Origin: Rhizobium sp. SL42
GTDB lineage: Bacteria; Pseudomonadota; Alphaproteobacteria; Rhizobiales; Rhizobiaceae
NCBI RefSeq assembly: GCF_021729845.1
Contig: NZ_CP063397.1
Coordinates: forward strand, 3,610,001 to 3,674,000
Direction of reading: 5' to 3'
DNA: 64,000 nt
Shown: in pieces, positions 7,698 to 16,686 of the stretch
Layout: every line of letters begins with the position of its first letter
How positions within the stretch are numbered: position 1 is the first letter of the stretch
Translations under genes and position numbers: made by a program
Notes under the pieces: generated by a model
Seen by the model: only the letters and a program-made list of their open reading frames with translations
Told to the model about the DNA's origin: nothing
Databases searched by the model: none

Positions 7698-8417
7698 ATG
7701 GAACAAGTTGGAATGGCAGCAGCGACCCATGACGTGAGCATCTGGGCTCTGTTCATGCAGGCGGGCCTGATCGTCAAGCTGGTCATGCTCGGCCTGATTG
7801 CGGCATCGGTCTGGACCTGGGCGATCGTCATCGACAAATATCTCAGCTATGCCCGCGCCCGGCGTCAGTTCGACCAGTTCGAACAGGTCTTCTGGTCGGG
7901 TCAGTCCCTTGAAGAACTTTACCGGACGCTTGCCGAGCGTAACAACACCGGCCTTGCCGCCATGTTCGTTGCCGCCATGCGCGAATGGAAGAAGAGCTTC
8001 GAACGCGGCGCCCGTTCGCCGATCGGCCTGCAGATGCGTATCGACCGCGCCATGGATGTAACCATGGCCCGCGAGAGCGAAACGCTCGAAGGCCGCCTTT
8101 CATCACTCGCCACCATCGGTTCCGCCGCGCCGTTTATCGGCCTCTTCGGAACCGTCATCGGCATCATGACCTCGTTCCAGGCGATCGCCGGCTCGAAGAA
8201 CACCAGCCTTGCCGTCGTTGCTCCCGGTATCGCCGAAGCGCTTCTCGCAACGGCCATCGGCCTTGTCGCCGCTATTCCCGCGGTCATCGCCTACAACAAG
8301 TTTTCCGGGGAAGCCGGCAAGCTGACCGCCCGCATGGAAGGTTTTGCCGACGAGTTTTCCGCCATCCTGTCGCGCCAGATCGACGAAAAGCTGCAGCCTC
8401 GCCAGGCCGCACAGTAA
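7698..8417 (+). CDS. tolQ: Tol-Pal proton channel subunit TolQ
   Basis: Inner-membrane MotA/TolQ/ExbB-family protein of 239 residues with three membrane segments: about residues 17-37 (ALFMQAGLIVKLVMLGLIAASVW), and the pair GSAAPFIGLFGTVIGIMTSF and LLATAIGLVAAIPAVIAYN. With TolR it uses the proton gradient to energise TolA during division. The ATG at 7698 is chosen over an upstream TTG at 7674: it gives the usual short cytoplasmic N-terminus and has GGGGA ten bases before it. Confidence 0.96.
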   Translation: MEQVGMAAATHDVSIWALFMQAGLIVKLVMLGLIAASVWTWAIVIDKYLSYARARRQFDQFEQVFWSGQSLEELYRTLAERNNTGLAAMFVAAMREWKKSFERGARSPIGLQMRIDRAMDVTMARESETLEGRLSSLATIGSAAPFIGLFGTVIGIMTSFQAIAGSKNTSLAVVAPGIAEALLATAIGLVAAIPAVIAYNKFSGEAGKLTARMEGFADEFSAILSRQIDEKLQPRQAAQ

Positions 8418-8441
8418 GATATCGACGAACGGAGACGCATC

Positions 8442-8894
8442 ATGGGTATGTCAGTCGGATCAGGAGGCGGCGGTGGTGGCCGACGCGGACGCCGCGGCAG
8501 CAAGCGGGCACTGGTCAGCGAGATCAACGTCACCCCGATGGTCGACGTCATGCTCGTTCTGTTGATCATCTTCATGGTCGCCGCCCCGATGATGACCGTC
8601 GGCGTGCCGATCGACCTGCCCCAGACCCAGGCACAGGCGATGAACACCGACACCCAGCCGATTACCGTTTCGGTGAATGGCAAGGGCGAAATCTATCTGC
8701 AGGAATCGGTGATCCCGATCGAGGAAGTCGTGCCGAAGCTCGAGGCCATTGCCAAGACCGGATACAAGGAGCGTATCTTTGTGCGTGCAGACACGACGGC
8801 AGCCTACGGCACCGTCATGCAGGTCATGGCGCGGATCTCGACGGCCGGCTTCACCAATATCGGTCTTGTGACCTTGCAGGAACAGCAGAACTGA
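8442..8894 (+). CDS. tolR: Tol-Pal proton channel subunit TolR
   Basis: A 150-residue ExbD/TolR protein. After a glycine- and arginine-rich cytoplasmic tail comes INVTPMVDVMLVLLIIFMVAA, whose Asp in the single membrane helix is the proton-relay residue. The periplasmic domain ends in a globular fold (IFVRADTTAAYGTVMQVMARI). It lies 24 bp after tolQ with GGAGA before the start. The poly-glycine stretch (residues 7-13) is common in rhizobial TolR. Confidence 0.96.
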   Translation: MGMSVGSGGGGGGRRGRRGSKRALVSEINVTPMVDVMLVLLIIFMVAAPMMTVGVPIDLPQTQAQAMNTDTQPITVSVNGKGEIYLQESVIPIEEVVPKLEAIAKTGYKERIFVRADTTAAYGTVMQVMARISTAGFTNIGLVTLQEQQN

Positions 8895-8903
8895 TCGGAC
8901 GTC

Positions 8904-9938
8904 ATGAAGGGCAGCCTCTTCACATCCACGTTTCTGCACGGACTGGCGCTCGCCGCGGCGCTGGTGACCCTTGGCTCGCCCGAAAAACTCGAGGTGATGA
9001 ACATGGAGTCGCTGCCGGTCGACATCGTGCCCATCGAGGAATTCACCCAGATCCAGCAGGGCGACAAGAAGGCGCCTCTCGCCGAGAAGTCGGCACCCGT
9101 GCCGACCAAGAAGCCGCCGATCGCGGAACCCGCGGAAAATCTCGGCGACAACCAGGTTGACCTGAAATCGCCGCCGACCCCGTCGCAGCGCCCTGTCGAG
9201 CAGGAAGTCGCCGCCGCCCCGGAAAAGGTCGAGACCCCCGCTCCCGTTGAGGACACCAAGCCCAACGAGGTCAAGGAAGTCGTGCCGGAAGAAACCACCC
9301 CGCCGCCACAGCCGGAAGAAAAGCCGGCCGAGGAAGCCCCACCGGAAGAGGCGAAGGCCGAAGAGATCCCCCTGCCCGAGCAGGCACCGGTCCCGGCTGC
9401 TCGCCCAAAGGTAGAGACGGCCAAGCCGGTGGAGAAGAAGCCGCCGCCGAAGGCTGAGGCAAAGAAAGACACCAAGGCTCAGGAGACGGCGAAGTCGAAG
9501 CCGCAGATGGAAAGCGACTTCAACGCCGACGAAGTGGCAGCCCTTCTCAACAAGACGGATGCGGCTGGCGGTGGCCGATTGAGCTCGACCGAAAAGGCGG
9601 CGCTCGGCGGCAAGACCAATACCGGCGGCTCTAAGCTCAGCCAGAGCGAGATGGACGCCCTGCGCGGCGCGATCCAGAACAACTGGCTGATCACGCCCGG
9701 CATGGCCGATGCCCAGGATGTCCGTATCCAGGTGAAATTCCAGCTGGACCAGGACGGCAACCTGGTCGGCAATCCGGAAGCAACGGCGACCGGCGGTTCC
9801 GAAACAGCCCAACGCGTTCTGATGAGCGGCGCCGTGCGCGCCGTGCGCAAGTCCGCCCCCTTCACCAATCTGCCCAGGGACAAATTTGACGCCTGGTCCG
9901 AAGTCATCGTCAATTTCGACCCCAGCGAACTGATGTAA
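8904..9938 (+). CDS. tolA: Cell envelope protein TolA
   Basis: A 344-residue bridge between the TolQR channel and Pal/TolB. An N-terminal membrane helix (about residues 6-24) is followed by a very long Pro/Glu/Lys-rich low-complexity stalk (about 45-195), and then by a C-terminal domain (about 230-344) with GAIQNNWLITPG and FTNLPRDKFDAWSEVIVNFDPSE. The stalk is compositionally biased, so similarity searches recognise mainly the ends. It begins 9 bp after tolR. Confidence 0.93.
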   Translation: MKGSLFTSTFLHGLALAAALVTLGSPEKLEVMNMESLPVDIVPIEEFTQIQQGDKKAPLAEKSAPVPTKKPPIAEPAENLGDNQVDLKSPPTPSQRPVEQEVAAAPEKVETPAPVEDTKPNEVKEVVPEETTPPPQPEEKPAEEAPPEEAKAEEIPLPEQAPVPAARPKVETAKPVEKKPPPKAEAKKDTKAQETAKSKPQMESDFNADEVAALLNKTDAAGGGRLSSTEKAALGGKTNTGGSKLSQSEMDALRGAIQNNWLITPGMADAQDVRIQVKFQLDQDGNLVGNPEATATGGSETAQRVLMSGAVRAVRKSAPFTNLPRDKFDAWSEVIVNFDPSELM

Positions 9939-9959
9939 GAGCTGAAAGGCTTGGATAGA

Positions 9960-11267
9960 ATGAAAAAACTCCACCTCCTCCGTCTTCTGATGGTTGTCGC
10001 CAGCATGGCAGGCGCCATCGCCGCCCCCGCGAACGCCGCCGTCGAAATCAACATCAACCGAGGCAATGTCTCGCCGCTGCCGATCGCGATTACCGATTTC
10101 GTTTCCACCGACGGCATTGGAGCCAAGATCGCAGCAGTGGTCGAAGCCGACCTTAAGCGTTCCGGTCTCTTTGCCCCGGTCGGCCGCGCCGCCTTCATCG
10201 AGAAGATCTCCAACCCCGACCAGCCGCCGCGCTTCGAGGACTGGAAGGTCATCAATGCCGAGGCTCTCGTCGTCGGTCGCATCAGCAAGGAGGCCGATGG
10301 CCGCCTGCGCGCCGAATTCCGCCTGTGGGATACCTTTGCCGGCCAGCAGATGACCGGCCAGCAGTTCTTCACCCAGCCGGAAAACTGGCGCCGCGTTGCC
10401 CATATCATCGCCGACGCGATCTACGAGCGCATCACCGGTGAAAAGGGCTATTTCGACACCCGTGTCGTCTTTGTCTCCGAAAGCGGCCCCAAGACCGACC
10501 GCAAGCGCCAGCTGGCGATCATGGACCAGGATGGCGAGAACGTCCGCATGCTGACCGGCTCCAAGGACATCGTCCTCACCCCGCGCTTCTCGCCGAGCCG
10601 TCAGGAAGTCACCTACATGTCGTTCGAAGGCGACCAGCCGCGCGTCTATCTGCTCCAGTTGGAGACAGGCCAGCGCGAAGTGGTCGGCAACTTCCCCGGC
10701 ATGACGTTTTCGCCTCGCTTCTCGCCGGATGGCCAGCGCGTCATCATGAGCCTGCAGCAGGATGGCAACGCCAATATTTACACCATGGACCTGCGCTCGC
10801 GCACGACCACGCGCCTGACTTCTACGGCGGCCATCGACACTTCGCCTTCCTATTCGCCCGACGGCGCCCGCATTGCCTTTGAAAGCGACCGTGGCGGCCG
10901 CCAGCAACTTTACGTGATGAATGCCGATGGCTCGGGCCAGCAGCGCATCTCGTTCGGCGATGGCTCCTACTCCACGCCGGTCTGGTCGCCGCGCGGCGAT
11001 CTGATCGCCTTCACCAAGCAGTCGGGTGGCAAGTTCTCGATCGGCGTGATGAAGACCGACGGTTCGGGCGAACGCATCCTGACCACCGGCTTTCACAACG
11101 AAGGCCCGACCTGGGCTCCGAACGGTCGCGTCCTGATGTTCTTCCGGCAGAACTCCGGCGCCGGCGGCCCGGCCCTCTATTCGATCGACCTGTCGGGTTA
11201 TAACGAACAACAGGTCAAGACCCCGGCCTTCGGCTCCGACCCGGCCTGGTCACCGCTCCTCGAATAG
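9960..11267 (+). CDS. tolB: Tol-Pal periplasmic protein TolB
   Basis: A 435-residue periplasmic protein. The signal peptide spans about residues 1-24 ([21 protein letters not shown], cut after ANA). The N-terminal domain (about 30-165) is followed by a six-blade beta-propeller with the recurring motifs [20 protein letters not shown] and [10 protein letters not shown]. The propeller binds Pal. The ATG at 9960 follows GAAAGG and starts the signal peptide; the TTG three codons upstream is not used. Confidence 0.96.
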   Translation: MKKLHLLRLLMVVASMAGAIAAPANAAVEININRGNVSPLPIAITDFVSTDGIGAKIAAVVEADLKRSGLFAPVGRAAFIEKISNPDQPPRFEDWKVINAEALVVGRISKEADGRLRAEFRLWDTFAGQQMTGQQFFTQPENWRRVAHIIADAIYERITGEKGYFDTRVVFVSESGPKTDRKRQLAIMDQDGENVRMLTGSKDIVLTPRFSPSRQEVTYMSFEGDQPRVYLLQLETGQREVVGNFPGMTFSPRFSPDGQRVIMSLQQDGNANIYTMDLRSRTTTRLTSTAAIDTSPSYSPDGARIAFESDRGGRQQLYVMNADGSGQQRISFGDGSYSTPVWSPRGDLIAFTKQSGGKFSIGVMKTDGSGERILTTGFHNEGPTWAPNGRVLMFFRQNSGAGGPALYSIDLSGYNEQQVKTPAFGSDPAWSPLLE

Positions 11268-11290
11268 GGCGCATTTGCGCCTCCTTCCTG

Positions 11291-11321
11291 CCGTAAAGCG
11301 CCGCGATCCGGTGCTTTACGG
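11291..11321 (+). terminator. Hairpin after tolB
   Basis: A 9-bp perfect stem (CCGTAAAGC at 11291-11299, GCTTTACGG at 11313-11321) encloses a GC-rich loop. No T-run follows, so it may be a partial terminator or an mRNA 3' stabiliser between tolB and pal. Confidence 0.45.
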
Positions 11322-11327
11322 GCCACA

Positions 11328-11384
11328 TTAAACGGTTTGTTAACCACGATTATTGGAAGCCGGTTAACCTAGATTGGTTATCGT
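11328..11384 (+). promoter_or_regulatory. Cluster of TTAAC half-sites upstream of pal
   Basis: Four TTAA/GGTTA-type elements occur in about 55 bp before pal. They resemble CtrA half-sites, but the first pair is spaced by 8 rather than the standard 7 bases. This suggests a separate pal promoter that may be cell-cycle linked. Confidence 0.3.
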
Positions 11385-11420
11385 CCAGCAACCCTAACAG
11401 AGAATTCAAGGAGACCGGCG

Positions 11421-11960
11421 ATGAGCCGCATTCATTCCCCGGCGAAGAGCCGCCTGCAGCAACTCGCAACCAACCCCGCCATCGTCGCTCTGGCGATGAC
11501 GCTCGCCCTGGCCGGCTGCGCCAACAAGAAGAACCTGCCCAACAGCGCCGGTGATCTTGGCCTCGGCGCAAACGGCGCGGGTGCTTCGACGCCGGGCTCG
11601 ACCCAGGACTTCACCGTCAACGTCGGCGACCGCATCTTCTTCGACACCGACTCGACCTCGATCCGTGCCGATGCCCAGCAGACGCTCGACCGCCAGGCTC
11701 AGTGGTTGGCCAAGTATCCGCAATACGCCATCACGATCGAAGGCCATGCCGACGAACGCGGCACCCGCGAATACAACCTGGCACTCGGCGCCCGCCGTGC
11801 CGCCTCGACCCGCGACTACCTCGCATCGCGCGGCATCCCGGCTCAGCGCATGAAGACCATCTCCTACGGCAAGGAACGCCCGGTCGCCGTGTGCGATGAC
11901 ATTTCCTGCTGGTCGCAGAATCGTCGCGCCGTCACCGTGCTCGGCGGCGCCGGCATGTAA
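11421..11960 (+). CDS. pal: Peptidoglycan-associated lipoprotein Pal
   Basis: A 179-residue outer-membrane lipoprotein. The signal sequence ends in a lipobox (LAGC, Cys34), so the mature protein starts with an acylated cysteine. The OmpA-like domain (about 65-175) has the peptidoglycan-binding signature IEGHADERGTREYNLALGARRA. With TolB and TolA it holds the outer membrane to the wall during constriction. A strong AAGGAG precedes the ATG, and a hairpin plus a TTAAC-rich segment upstream suggests it also has its own promoter. Confidence 0.97.
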   Translation: MSRIHSPAKSRLQQLATNPAIVALAMTLALAGCANKKNLPNSAGDLGLGANGAGASTPGSTQDFTVNVGDRIFFDTDSTSIRADAQQTLDRQAQWLAKYPQYAITIEGHADERGTREYNLALGARRAASTRDYLASRGIPAQRMKTISYGKERPVAVCDDISCWSQNRRAVTVLGGAGM

Positions 11961-12001
11961 TCGAGCCTGAGTGCTGCCCCGAGTGCTCCAACGACATTGT
12001 G

Positions 12002-12029
12002 AAGGCGGCCTCGGCCGCCTTTACTTTTC
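12002..12029 (+). terminator. Rho-independent terminator after pal
   Basis: Stem AAGGCGGC (12002-12009) pairs with GCCGCCTT (12014-12021) around a CTCG tetraloop, followed by TACTTTTCT. It ends the pal transcript, so cpoB probably has its own promoter. Confidence 0.8.
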
Positions 12030-12130
12030 TCCTTACTTTGGCCGAACTTGGTTGCTTTTTGCAGGCAATTGGAAAAATCTCCTGTGCGCGCCTGTTCGGC
12101 GCAACCCATCGCGAAAACAGGATAAGGAAC

Positions 12131-13117
12131 ATGAACAAACTTGTGATGGCCGCATTGCTTGCGACGGCCACGCTGACCGGGATCCATGGAAGCGCAAGCG
12201 CCTTCCAGCTGCCGGGCTTTCCTCTCGGCCAGCCCAAGGTGGCGAGGACAGAAGAACCCAAGGCCCGCGTTCATCTTGCGCAGTCCAGCGATCCGTCCGT
12301 GCGCGTCCAGCAGCTTGAGGAAGAGATCCGCTCGCTCAATGGCCGTATCGAGGAGATGAGCTTCCAGCTTCTGCAGATGCAGGAAACCATCCGCAAGGCC
12401 CAGGAAGACAACGAATTCCGCTTCCAGGATCTCGAAAACGGCGGAACCAAGAAGAGCGGCTCGCTTGAGCGCCCTGTCGATGGCGGCAATGGAAGCGATT
12501 CCGTTGCCGAAATCATCACCCAGTCCCCGGATGTCGGCGCCACCGCCGACACCTCCGGCCTCGGCCAGCCGGAACAGCAGCTCGGCTCGATGGACCTCGA
12601 CGCCAATGGCGTACCGGTCGATGCAACCGTAAACCAGAATGCGGTCGACAACTCGGCATCCCTTCCGGGCGTCGATACCGCAACGGCGCCAGCCAGCCAG
12701 CAGCCTGCTGCCACAAACCAGACGGCGTCGTCAGGTTCGGAGAACGACATCTATCAGGTTGCCTATGCCCATGTTCTGTCCGGCGACTATGGCATGGCCG
12801 AAAACGAGTTCCGCGACTTCATCTCCAGCTACCCGAGCAGCAAGAAGATTGCCGACGCCAATTTCTGGCTGGGTGAAGCGCTCTACTCGCAGGGCAATTT
12901 CAACGAAGCCGCCAAGACATTCCTGAATGCCCACCAGTCCTACAGCAGCTCGCCGAAGGCGCCTGAAATGCTGCTCAAGCTCGGCATGTCCCTCGCCGCC
13001 CTCGACAACACCGAGACGGCCTGCGCAACCTTGCGTGAAGTGCCGAAGCGCTATCCCAAGGCATCCCGCGCCGTCGTCTCCAAGGTCGCCAGCGAGCAGA
13101 AGCGCCTGAGCTGCTGA
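12131..13117 (+). CDS. cpoB: Cell division coordinator CpoB (YbgF)
   Basis: A 328-residue periplasmic protein. A signal peptide (MNKLVMAALLATATLTGIHG to about residue 24) is followed by a coiled coil (about 60-105, VRVQQLEEEIRSLNGRIEEM), a Ser/Thr/Gln-rich linker, and TPR repeats from about 205 to the end (YQVAYAHVLSGDYGMAENEFRDFI). CpoB links Tol-Pal function to peptidoglycan synthesis at the septum. The ATG at 12131 follows AAGGAAC and begins the signal peptide; the open frame extends upstream to 11999 through the pal terminator and is not used. Confidence 0.93.
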   Translation: MNKLVMAALLATATLTGIHGSASAFQLPGFPLGQPKVARTEEPKARVHLAQSSDPSVRVQQLEEEIRSLNGRIEEMSFQLLQMQETIRKAQEDNEFRFQDLENGGTKKSGSLERPVDGGNGSDSVAEIITQSPDVGATADTSGLGQPEQQLGSMDLDANGVPVDATVNQNAVDNSASLPGVDTATAPASQQPAATNQTASSGSENDIYQVAYAHVLSGDYGMAENEFRDFISSYPSSKKIADANFWLGEALYSQGNFNEAAKTFLNAHQSYSSSPKAPEMLLKLGMSLAALDNTETACATLREVPKRYPKASRAVVSKVASEQKRLSC

Positions 13118-13142
13118 TGTCTGTCCGGCCCGGACGACGACC

Positions 13143-14426
13143 GTGCTGACCGCCAGTTCTCCTGACGATGCCGCCCGGCGCTTCCTCGAATCTCTTTCAA
13201 AGCCATCTCACCTGCTGATTGCCGTTTCCGGCGGCAGCGATTCGACTGGCCTGCTGATCGCCCTGAAGCGCGCGATCGCAATCCATGGCTTCCCCCACAG
13301 GCTGACGGCGGCGACCGTCGATCATGCGTTGCGCCCAACATCGGCCGCCGAAGCAATCTGGGTGTCCGAACTCTGCGCGAACCTCGGAATCGCCCACCAC
13401 ACCCGCCGCTGGAACGCCGACAAGCCCAGGACGGGCATTCCCGCAGCCGCTCGCGAGGCGCGCTACAGACTGCTCTCCGACATCGCCCGGCAATGCGACG
13501 CCGATGCAATCGTCACCGGCCACACGCGCGACGACCAGCTCGAAACGGTGGCCATGCGGGCAGCCCGGGCGAATGATGAAAATCTCGGCCTTGCCGGCAT
13601 GGCTCCTGCGGCGCTTTTTGATCGCCGTATATGGATCCTACGTCCTTTCCTCGACACCAAACGCGAGACGATCCGCGACAGTCTTCGCCAGATCGGACAA
13701 TCCTGGATCGATGATCCGAGCAATGCCGACCGGACTTATGAGCGGGTGCGCATGCGCCAGGACAATGTCGACGACGACGTCAACCAAGAGACCGGCCAGC
13801 GCCGCCAGGCCTTGTCGCGAGCGACTGCGGACTGGCTGGACCATCATGCAACATTGATCAGTGGCTGCGTCATCAGACTTGATCCACACGCTTTGCTTTC
13901 CAAGCCGGAGATCCTGCGCCATGGCCTGGCAACCCTTGCCGCCGTGCTCGGTGGAAAGCCGCACCGTCCGGGTGCACAGGCGACAGACAAATTGATGGGG
14001 CTTGTCACAGGAAAAGACAGTGGATCGCTGACACTGTCCGGCTGCCTTGTCGTCCGGCGCAAGGATGCCGTTTACATGTTGCGCGAGAAGCGCGGTCTTT
14101 TGCCGCTGCCTCTCCCCTCCGATGCGACGATCATCTGGGATGGGCGTTTCGAGATCAGCAATTGCACCGCGCGCATTTTTCGTGTCGAGCCGGCTGCCGT
14201 ATCACTCGTTCCACCTGATCTGCCCGGCCTGGTAAAAGCCGCCATGAGCGGAATCGCGCTGGAAATCCGCGAGATTGACGGGCAACTGGTCCCACAGGGC
14301 GGCGATGTCGAATGGCGTCCCTACCTGCCGCTCTTCGATCTCTTCCTGCCGGGTTTCGATGTAGCGCTTGCCGACAGCATCGCCGCGATCCTCGGCCGTG
14401 GCCCAACCTTGTCCTGCCCTATTTAA
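13143..14426 (+). CDS. tilS: tRNA(Ile)-lysidine synthase TilS
   Basis: Modifies the wobble C34 of tRNA-Ile(CAU) to lysidine, so it reads AUA; an essential enzyme. The protein has 427 residues and a GTG start. The N-terminal PP-loop ATPase motif is SGGSDST at residues 29-35, and TGHTRDDQLET is the second conserved block. The C-terminal tRNA-contact domains are poorly conserved. It lies 25 bp after cpoB and just before ftsH, the classical tol-pal, tilS, ftsH order of alphaproteobacteria. Confidence 0.95.
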   Translation: MLTASSPDDAARRFLESLSKPSHLLIAVSGGSDSTGLLIALKRAIAIHGFPHRLTAATVDHALRPTSAAEAIWVSELCANLGIAHHTRRWNADKPRTGIPAAAREARYRLLSDIARQCDADAIVTGHTRDDQLETVAMRAARANDENLGLAGMAPAALFDRRIWILRPFLDTKRETIRDSLRQIGQSWIDDPSNADRTYERVRMRQDNVDDDVNQETGQRRQALSRATADWLDHHATLISGCVIRLDPHALLSKPEILRHGLATLAAVLGGKPHRPGAQATDKLMGLVTGKDSGSLTLSGCLVVRRKDAVYMLREKRGLLPLPLPSDATIIWDGRFEISNCTARIFRVEPAAVSLVPPDLPGLVKAAMSGIALEIREIDGQLVPQGGDVEWRPYLPLFDLFLPGFDVALADSIAAILGRGPTLSCPI

Positions 14427-14465
14427 GAGTTATTGACGGAAAACGATGCACAGGCGCCACTTTGC

Positions 14466-14495
14466 CTTGGCAACGGCCCGGCGCAATCCTATGTT
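14466..14495 (+). promoter_or_regulatory. Candidate heat-shock type promoter of ftsH
   Basis: CTTG (14466-14469), 18 bases, then CCTATGTT (14488-14495) fits the alphaproteobacterial RpoH pattern (CTTG-N17/18-CCxATxT). The overlapping TTGGCA-N16-CTATGT could also serve the vegetative sigma factor. The expected RNA start is 45-50 bases before the ftsH ATG. Confidence 0.5.
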
Positions 14496-14546
14496 AGCGG
14501 GTAAGATCGCGGGGTTCCTTCCCGCAAGACATGTTCGGGGAGTTCA

Positions 14547-16478
14547 ATGAACCCAAATTTTCGGAATTTCGCGCTGTGGGCGATCATCGCCCTCTTGCTG
14601 ATCGCACTGTTCAGCATGTTCCAGACGTCGCCGTCTCAATCCAGCTCGCGCGAGATACCCTATTCGCAGTTCCTCAGCGAAGTGGACTCTGGCCGCGTGC
14701 GTGACGTGACTGTCACCGGCAATCGCGTTCTCGGCACCTATGCCGAAAACGGCACAGCCTTCCAGACCTATGCGCCTGTCATCGACGACAACCTGCTCGA
14801 GAAGCTGCAATCGAAGAATGTCATGATCGTAGCCCGCCCGGAAACGGATGGTTCGTCGGGCTTCCTCAGCTATATCGGCACGCTTCTCCCCATGCTGCTG
14901 ATCCTCGGCGTCTGGCTGTTTTTCATGCGCCAGATGCAGGGTGGCGGTCGCGGCGGCGCCATGGGCTTCGGCAAGTCCAAGGCCAAGCTCCTGACCGAAG
15001 CGCATGGCCGCGTGACGTTTGACGATGTTGCAGGCGTGGACGAAGCCAAGCAGGACCTCGAGGAAATCGTCGAATTCCTGCGCGACCCGCAGAAGTTCCA
15101 GCGTCTCGGCGGCAAGATCCCGCGCGGCGTTTTGCTCGTCGGCCCTCCGGGCACGGGTAAGACCCTGCTCGCCCGCTCGGTCGCCGGTGAAGCCAACGTG
15201 CCCTTCTTCACGATCTCGGGTTCGGACTTTGTCGAAATGTTCGTCGGCGTCGGTGCATCCCGTGTCCGCGACATGTTCGAGCAGGCCAAGAAGAATGCGC
15301 CTTGCATCATCTTCATCGATGAAATCGACGCCGTCGGTCGCCATCGTGGCGCCGGTCTTGGCGGCGGCAACGACGAGCGCGAGCAGACGCTGAACCAGTT
15401 GCTGGTCGAGATGGACGGCTTCGAAGCAAACGAGGGTGTTATCCTGATTGCAGCCACCAACCGTCCTGACGTCCTGGACCCTGCCCTTCTGCGTCCGGGC
15501 CGTTTCGACCGTCAGGTGGTCGTGCCCAATCCGGATATCGTCGGTCGTGAGCGCATCCTCAAGGTTCACGCCCGCAACGTTCCGCTGGCGCCGAATGTCG
15601 ACCTCAAGGTTTTGGCCCGCGGCACGCCCGGCTTCTCCGGTGCGGATCTGATGAACCTCGTCAACGAAGCCGCGCTGATGGCTGCACGCCGCAACAAGCG
15701 TGTCGTCACGATGGCCGAGTTCGAAGACGCCAAGGACAAGATCATGATGGGCGCCGAACGTCGCTCGTCCGCCATGACCGAAGCCGAGAAGAAGTTGACG
15801 GCCTATCACGAAGCCGGCCACGCGATCACGGCTCTTCATGTCGCGGTTGCCGATCCCCTGCACAAGGCGACGATCATTCCGCGTGGCCGCGCGCTCGGCA
15901 TGGTCATGCAGCTCCCCGAAGGCGACCGCTATTCGATGAGCTACAAGTGGATGGTGTCCCGCCTCTGCATCATGATGGGCGGCCGCGTTGCCGAAGAGCT
16001 GACCTTCGGCAAGGAGAACATTACCTCCGGCGCGTCCTCCGACATCGAGCAGGCCACCAAGCTTGCCCGTGCCATGGTCACCCAGTGGGGCTTCTCCGAC
16101 GTGCTCGGCCAGGTCGCCTATGGTGAGAACCAGCAGGAGGTCTTCCTCGGCCACTCGGTTTCGCAATCGAAGAACGTCTCGGAATCGACCGCCCAGAAGA
16201 TCGATACCGAAGTGCGCCGCCTGATTGACGAGGCCTATGCCCAGGCCCGCAGCATCCTGACGGAAAAGCACGACGAGTTCGTCGCGATCGCCGAAGGCCT
16301 GCTCGAATACGAGACCCTGTCCGGCGACGAGATCAAGTCGCTGATCAAGGGGCACAAGCCGACTCGCGACAGCGGCGAGGATGGCCCGGCTCGCGGCTCC
16401 GCCGTTCCCTCGACCGGCAAGAAGGACCTGCCCAAGGGCGGTGAGCCTGAAAGTGGGCTGGAACCACAGCCACACTGA
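14547..16478 (+). CDS. ftsH: ATP-dependent zinc metalloprotease FtsH
   Basis: Membrane-anchored AAA+ protease of 643 residues that degrades misassembled membrane proteins and short-lived regulators. Two membrane helices (about 8-25 and 108-127) flank a periplasmic domain. Walker A is GPPGTGKT at 199-206, Walker [16 protein letters not shown] and the SRH arginines follow. The zinc site is HEAGH at 421-425. The Asp/Glu-Pro-rich tail after residue 600 is typical of rhizobia. TilS ends 120 bp upstream, and a heat-shock-like promoter lies in that gap. Confidence 0.98.
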   Translation: MNPNFRNFALWAIIALLLIALFSMFQTSPSQSSSREIPYSQFLSEVDSGRVRDVTVTGNRVLGTYAENGTAFQTYAPVIDDNLLEKLQSKNVMIVARPETDGSSGFLSYIGTLLPMLLILGVWLFFMRQMQGGGRGGAMGFGKSKAKLLTEAHGRVTFDDVAGVDEAKQDLEEIVEFLRDPQKFQRLGGKIPRGVLLVGPPGTGKTLLARSVAGEANVPFFTISGSDFVEMFVGVGASRVRDMFEQAKKNAPCIIFIDEIDAVGRHRGAGLGGGNDEREQTLNQLLVEMDGFEANEGVILIAATNRPDVLDPALLRPGRFDRQVVVPNPDIVGRERILKVHARNVPLAPNVDLKVLARGTPGFSGADLMNLVNEAALMAARRNKRVVTMAEFEDAKDKIMMGAERRSSAMTEAEKKLTAYHEAGHAITALHVAVADPLHKATIIPRGRALGMVMQLPEGDRYSMSYKWMVSRLCIMMGGRVAEELTFGKENITSGASSDIEQATKLARAMVTQWGFSDVLGQVAYGENQQEVFLGHSVSQSKNVSESTAQKIDTEVRRLIDEAYAQARSILTEKHDEFVAIAEGLLEYETLSGDEIKSLIKGHKPTRDSGEDGPARGSAVPSTGKKDLPKGGEPESGLEPQPH

Positions 16479-16501
16479 GCTCAACCCGTTGAGATCGCTG
16501 C

Positions 16502-16527
16502 AAAGGCCACCTCCCAAGGTGGCCTTT
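16502..16527 (+). terminator. Terminator after ftsH
   Basis: A 10-bp perfect stem (AAAGGCCACC at 16502-16511, GGTGGCCTTT at 16518-16527) with a 6-base loop. The TTT is inside the stem end. It separates ftsH from glmM. Confidence 0.7.
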
Positions 16528-16686
16528 CTGCCGTCTGGTAACGGGATGTAATCAATTTTCGCGCTAATTTATGTGTTCTTCGACACGAACTATGGCATGA
16601 GCAGGCCACTCGCAGTCATGACGATCTTCCCATCGGGTCGCGACTGCCGAACGGCGAGCAGCCAACCTGAATCTAGGGATAGACAT

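Noticed and set aside
8460..11210. A 916-codon open frame on the minus strand across tolR, tolA and tolB
   Set aside because: It lies opposite three certain genes, its translation is Arg/Asp/Leu-rich without motifs, and GC-rich codon bias commonly opens the antisense frame.
14544..16517. A 657-codon minus-strand frame opposite ftsH
   Set aside because: It mirrors the ftsH frame almost exactly; there is no homology, start signal or independent support.
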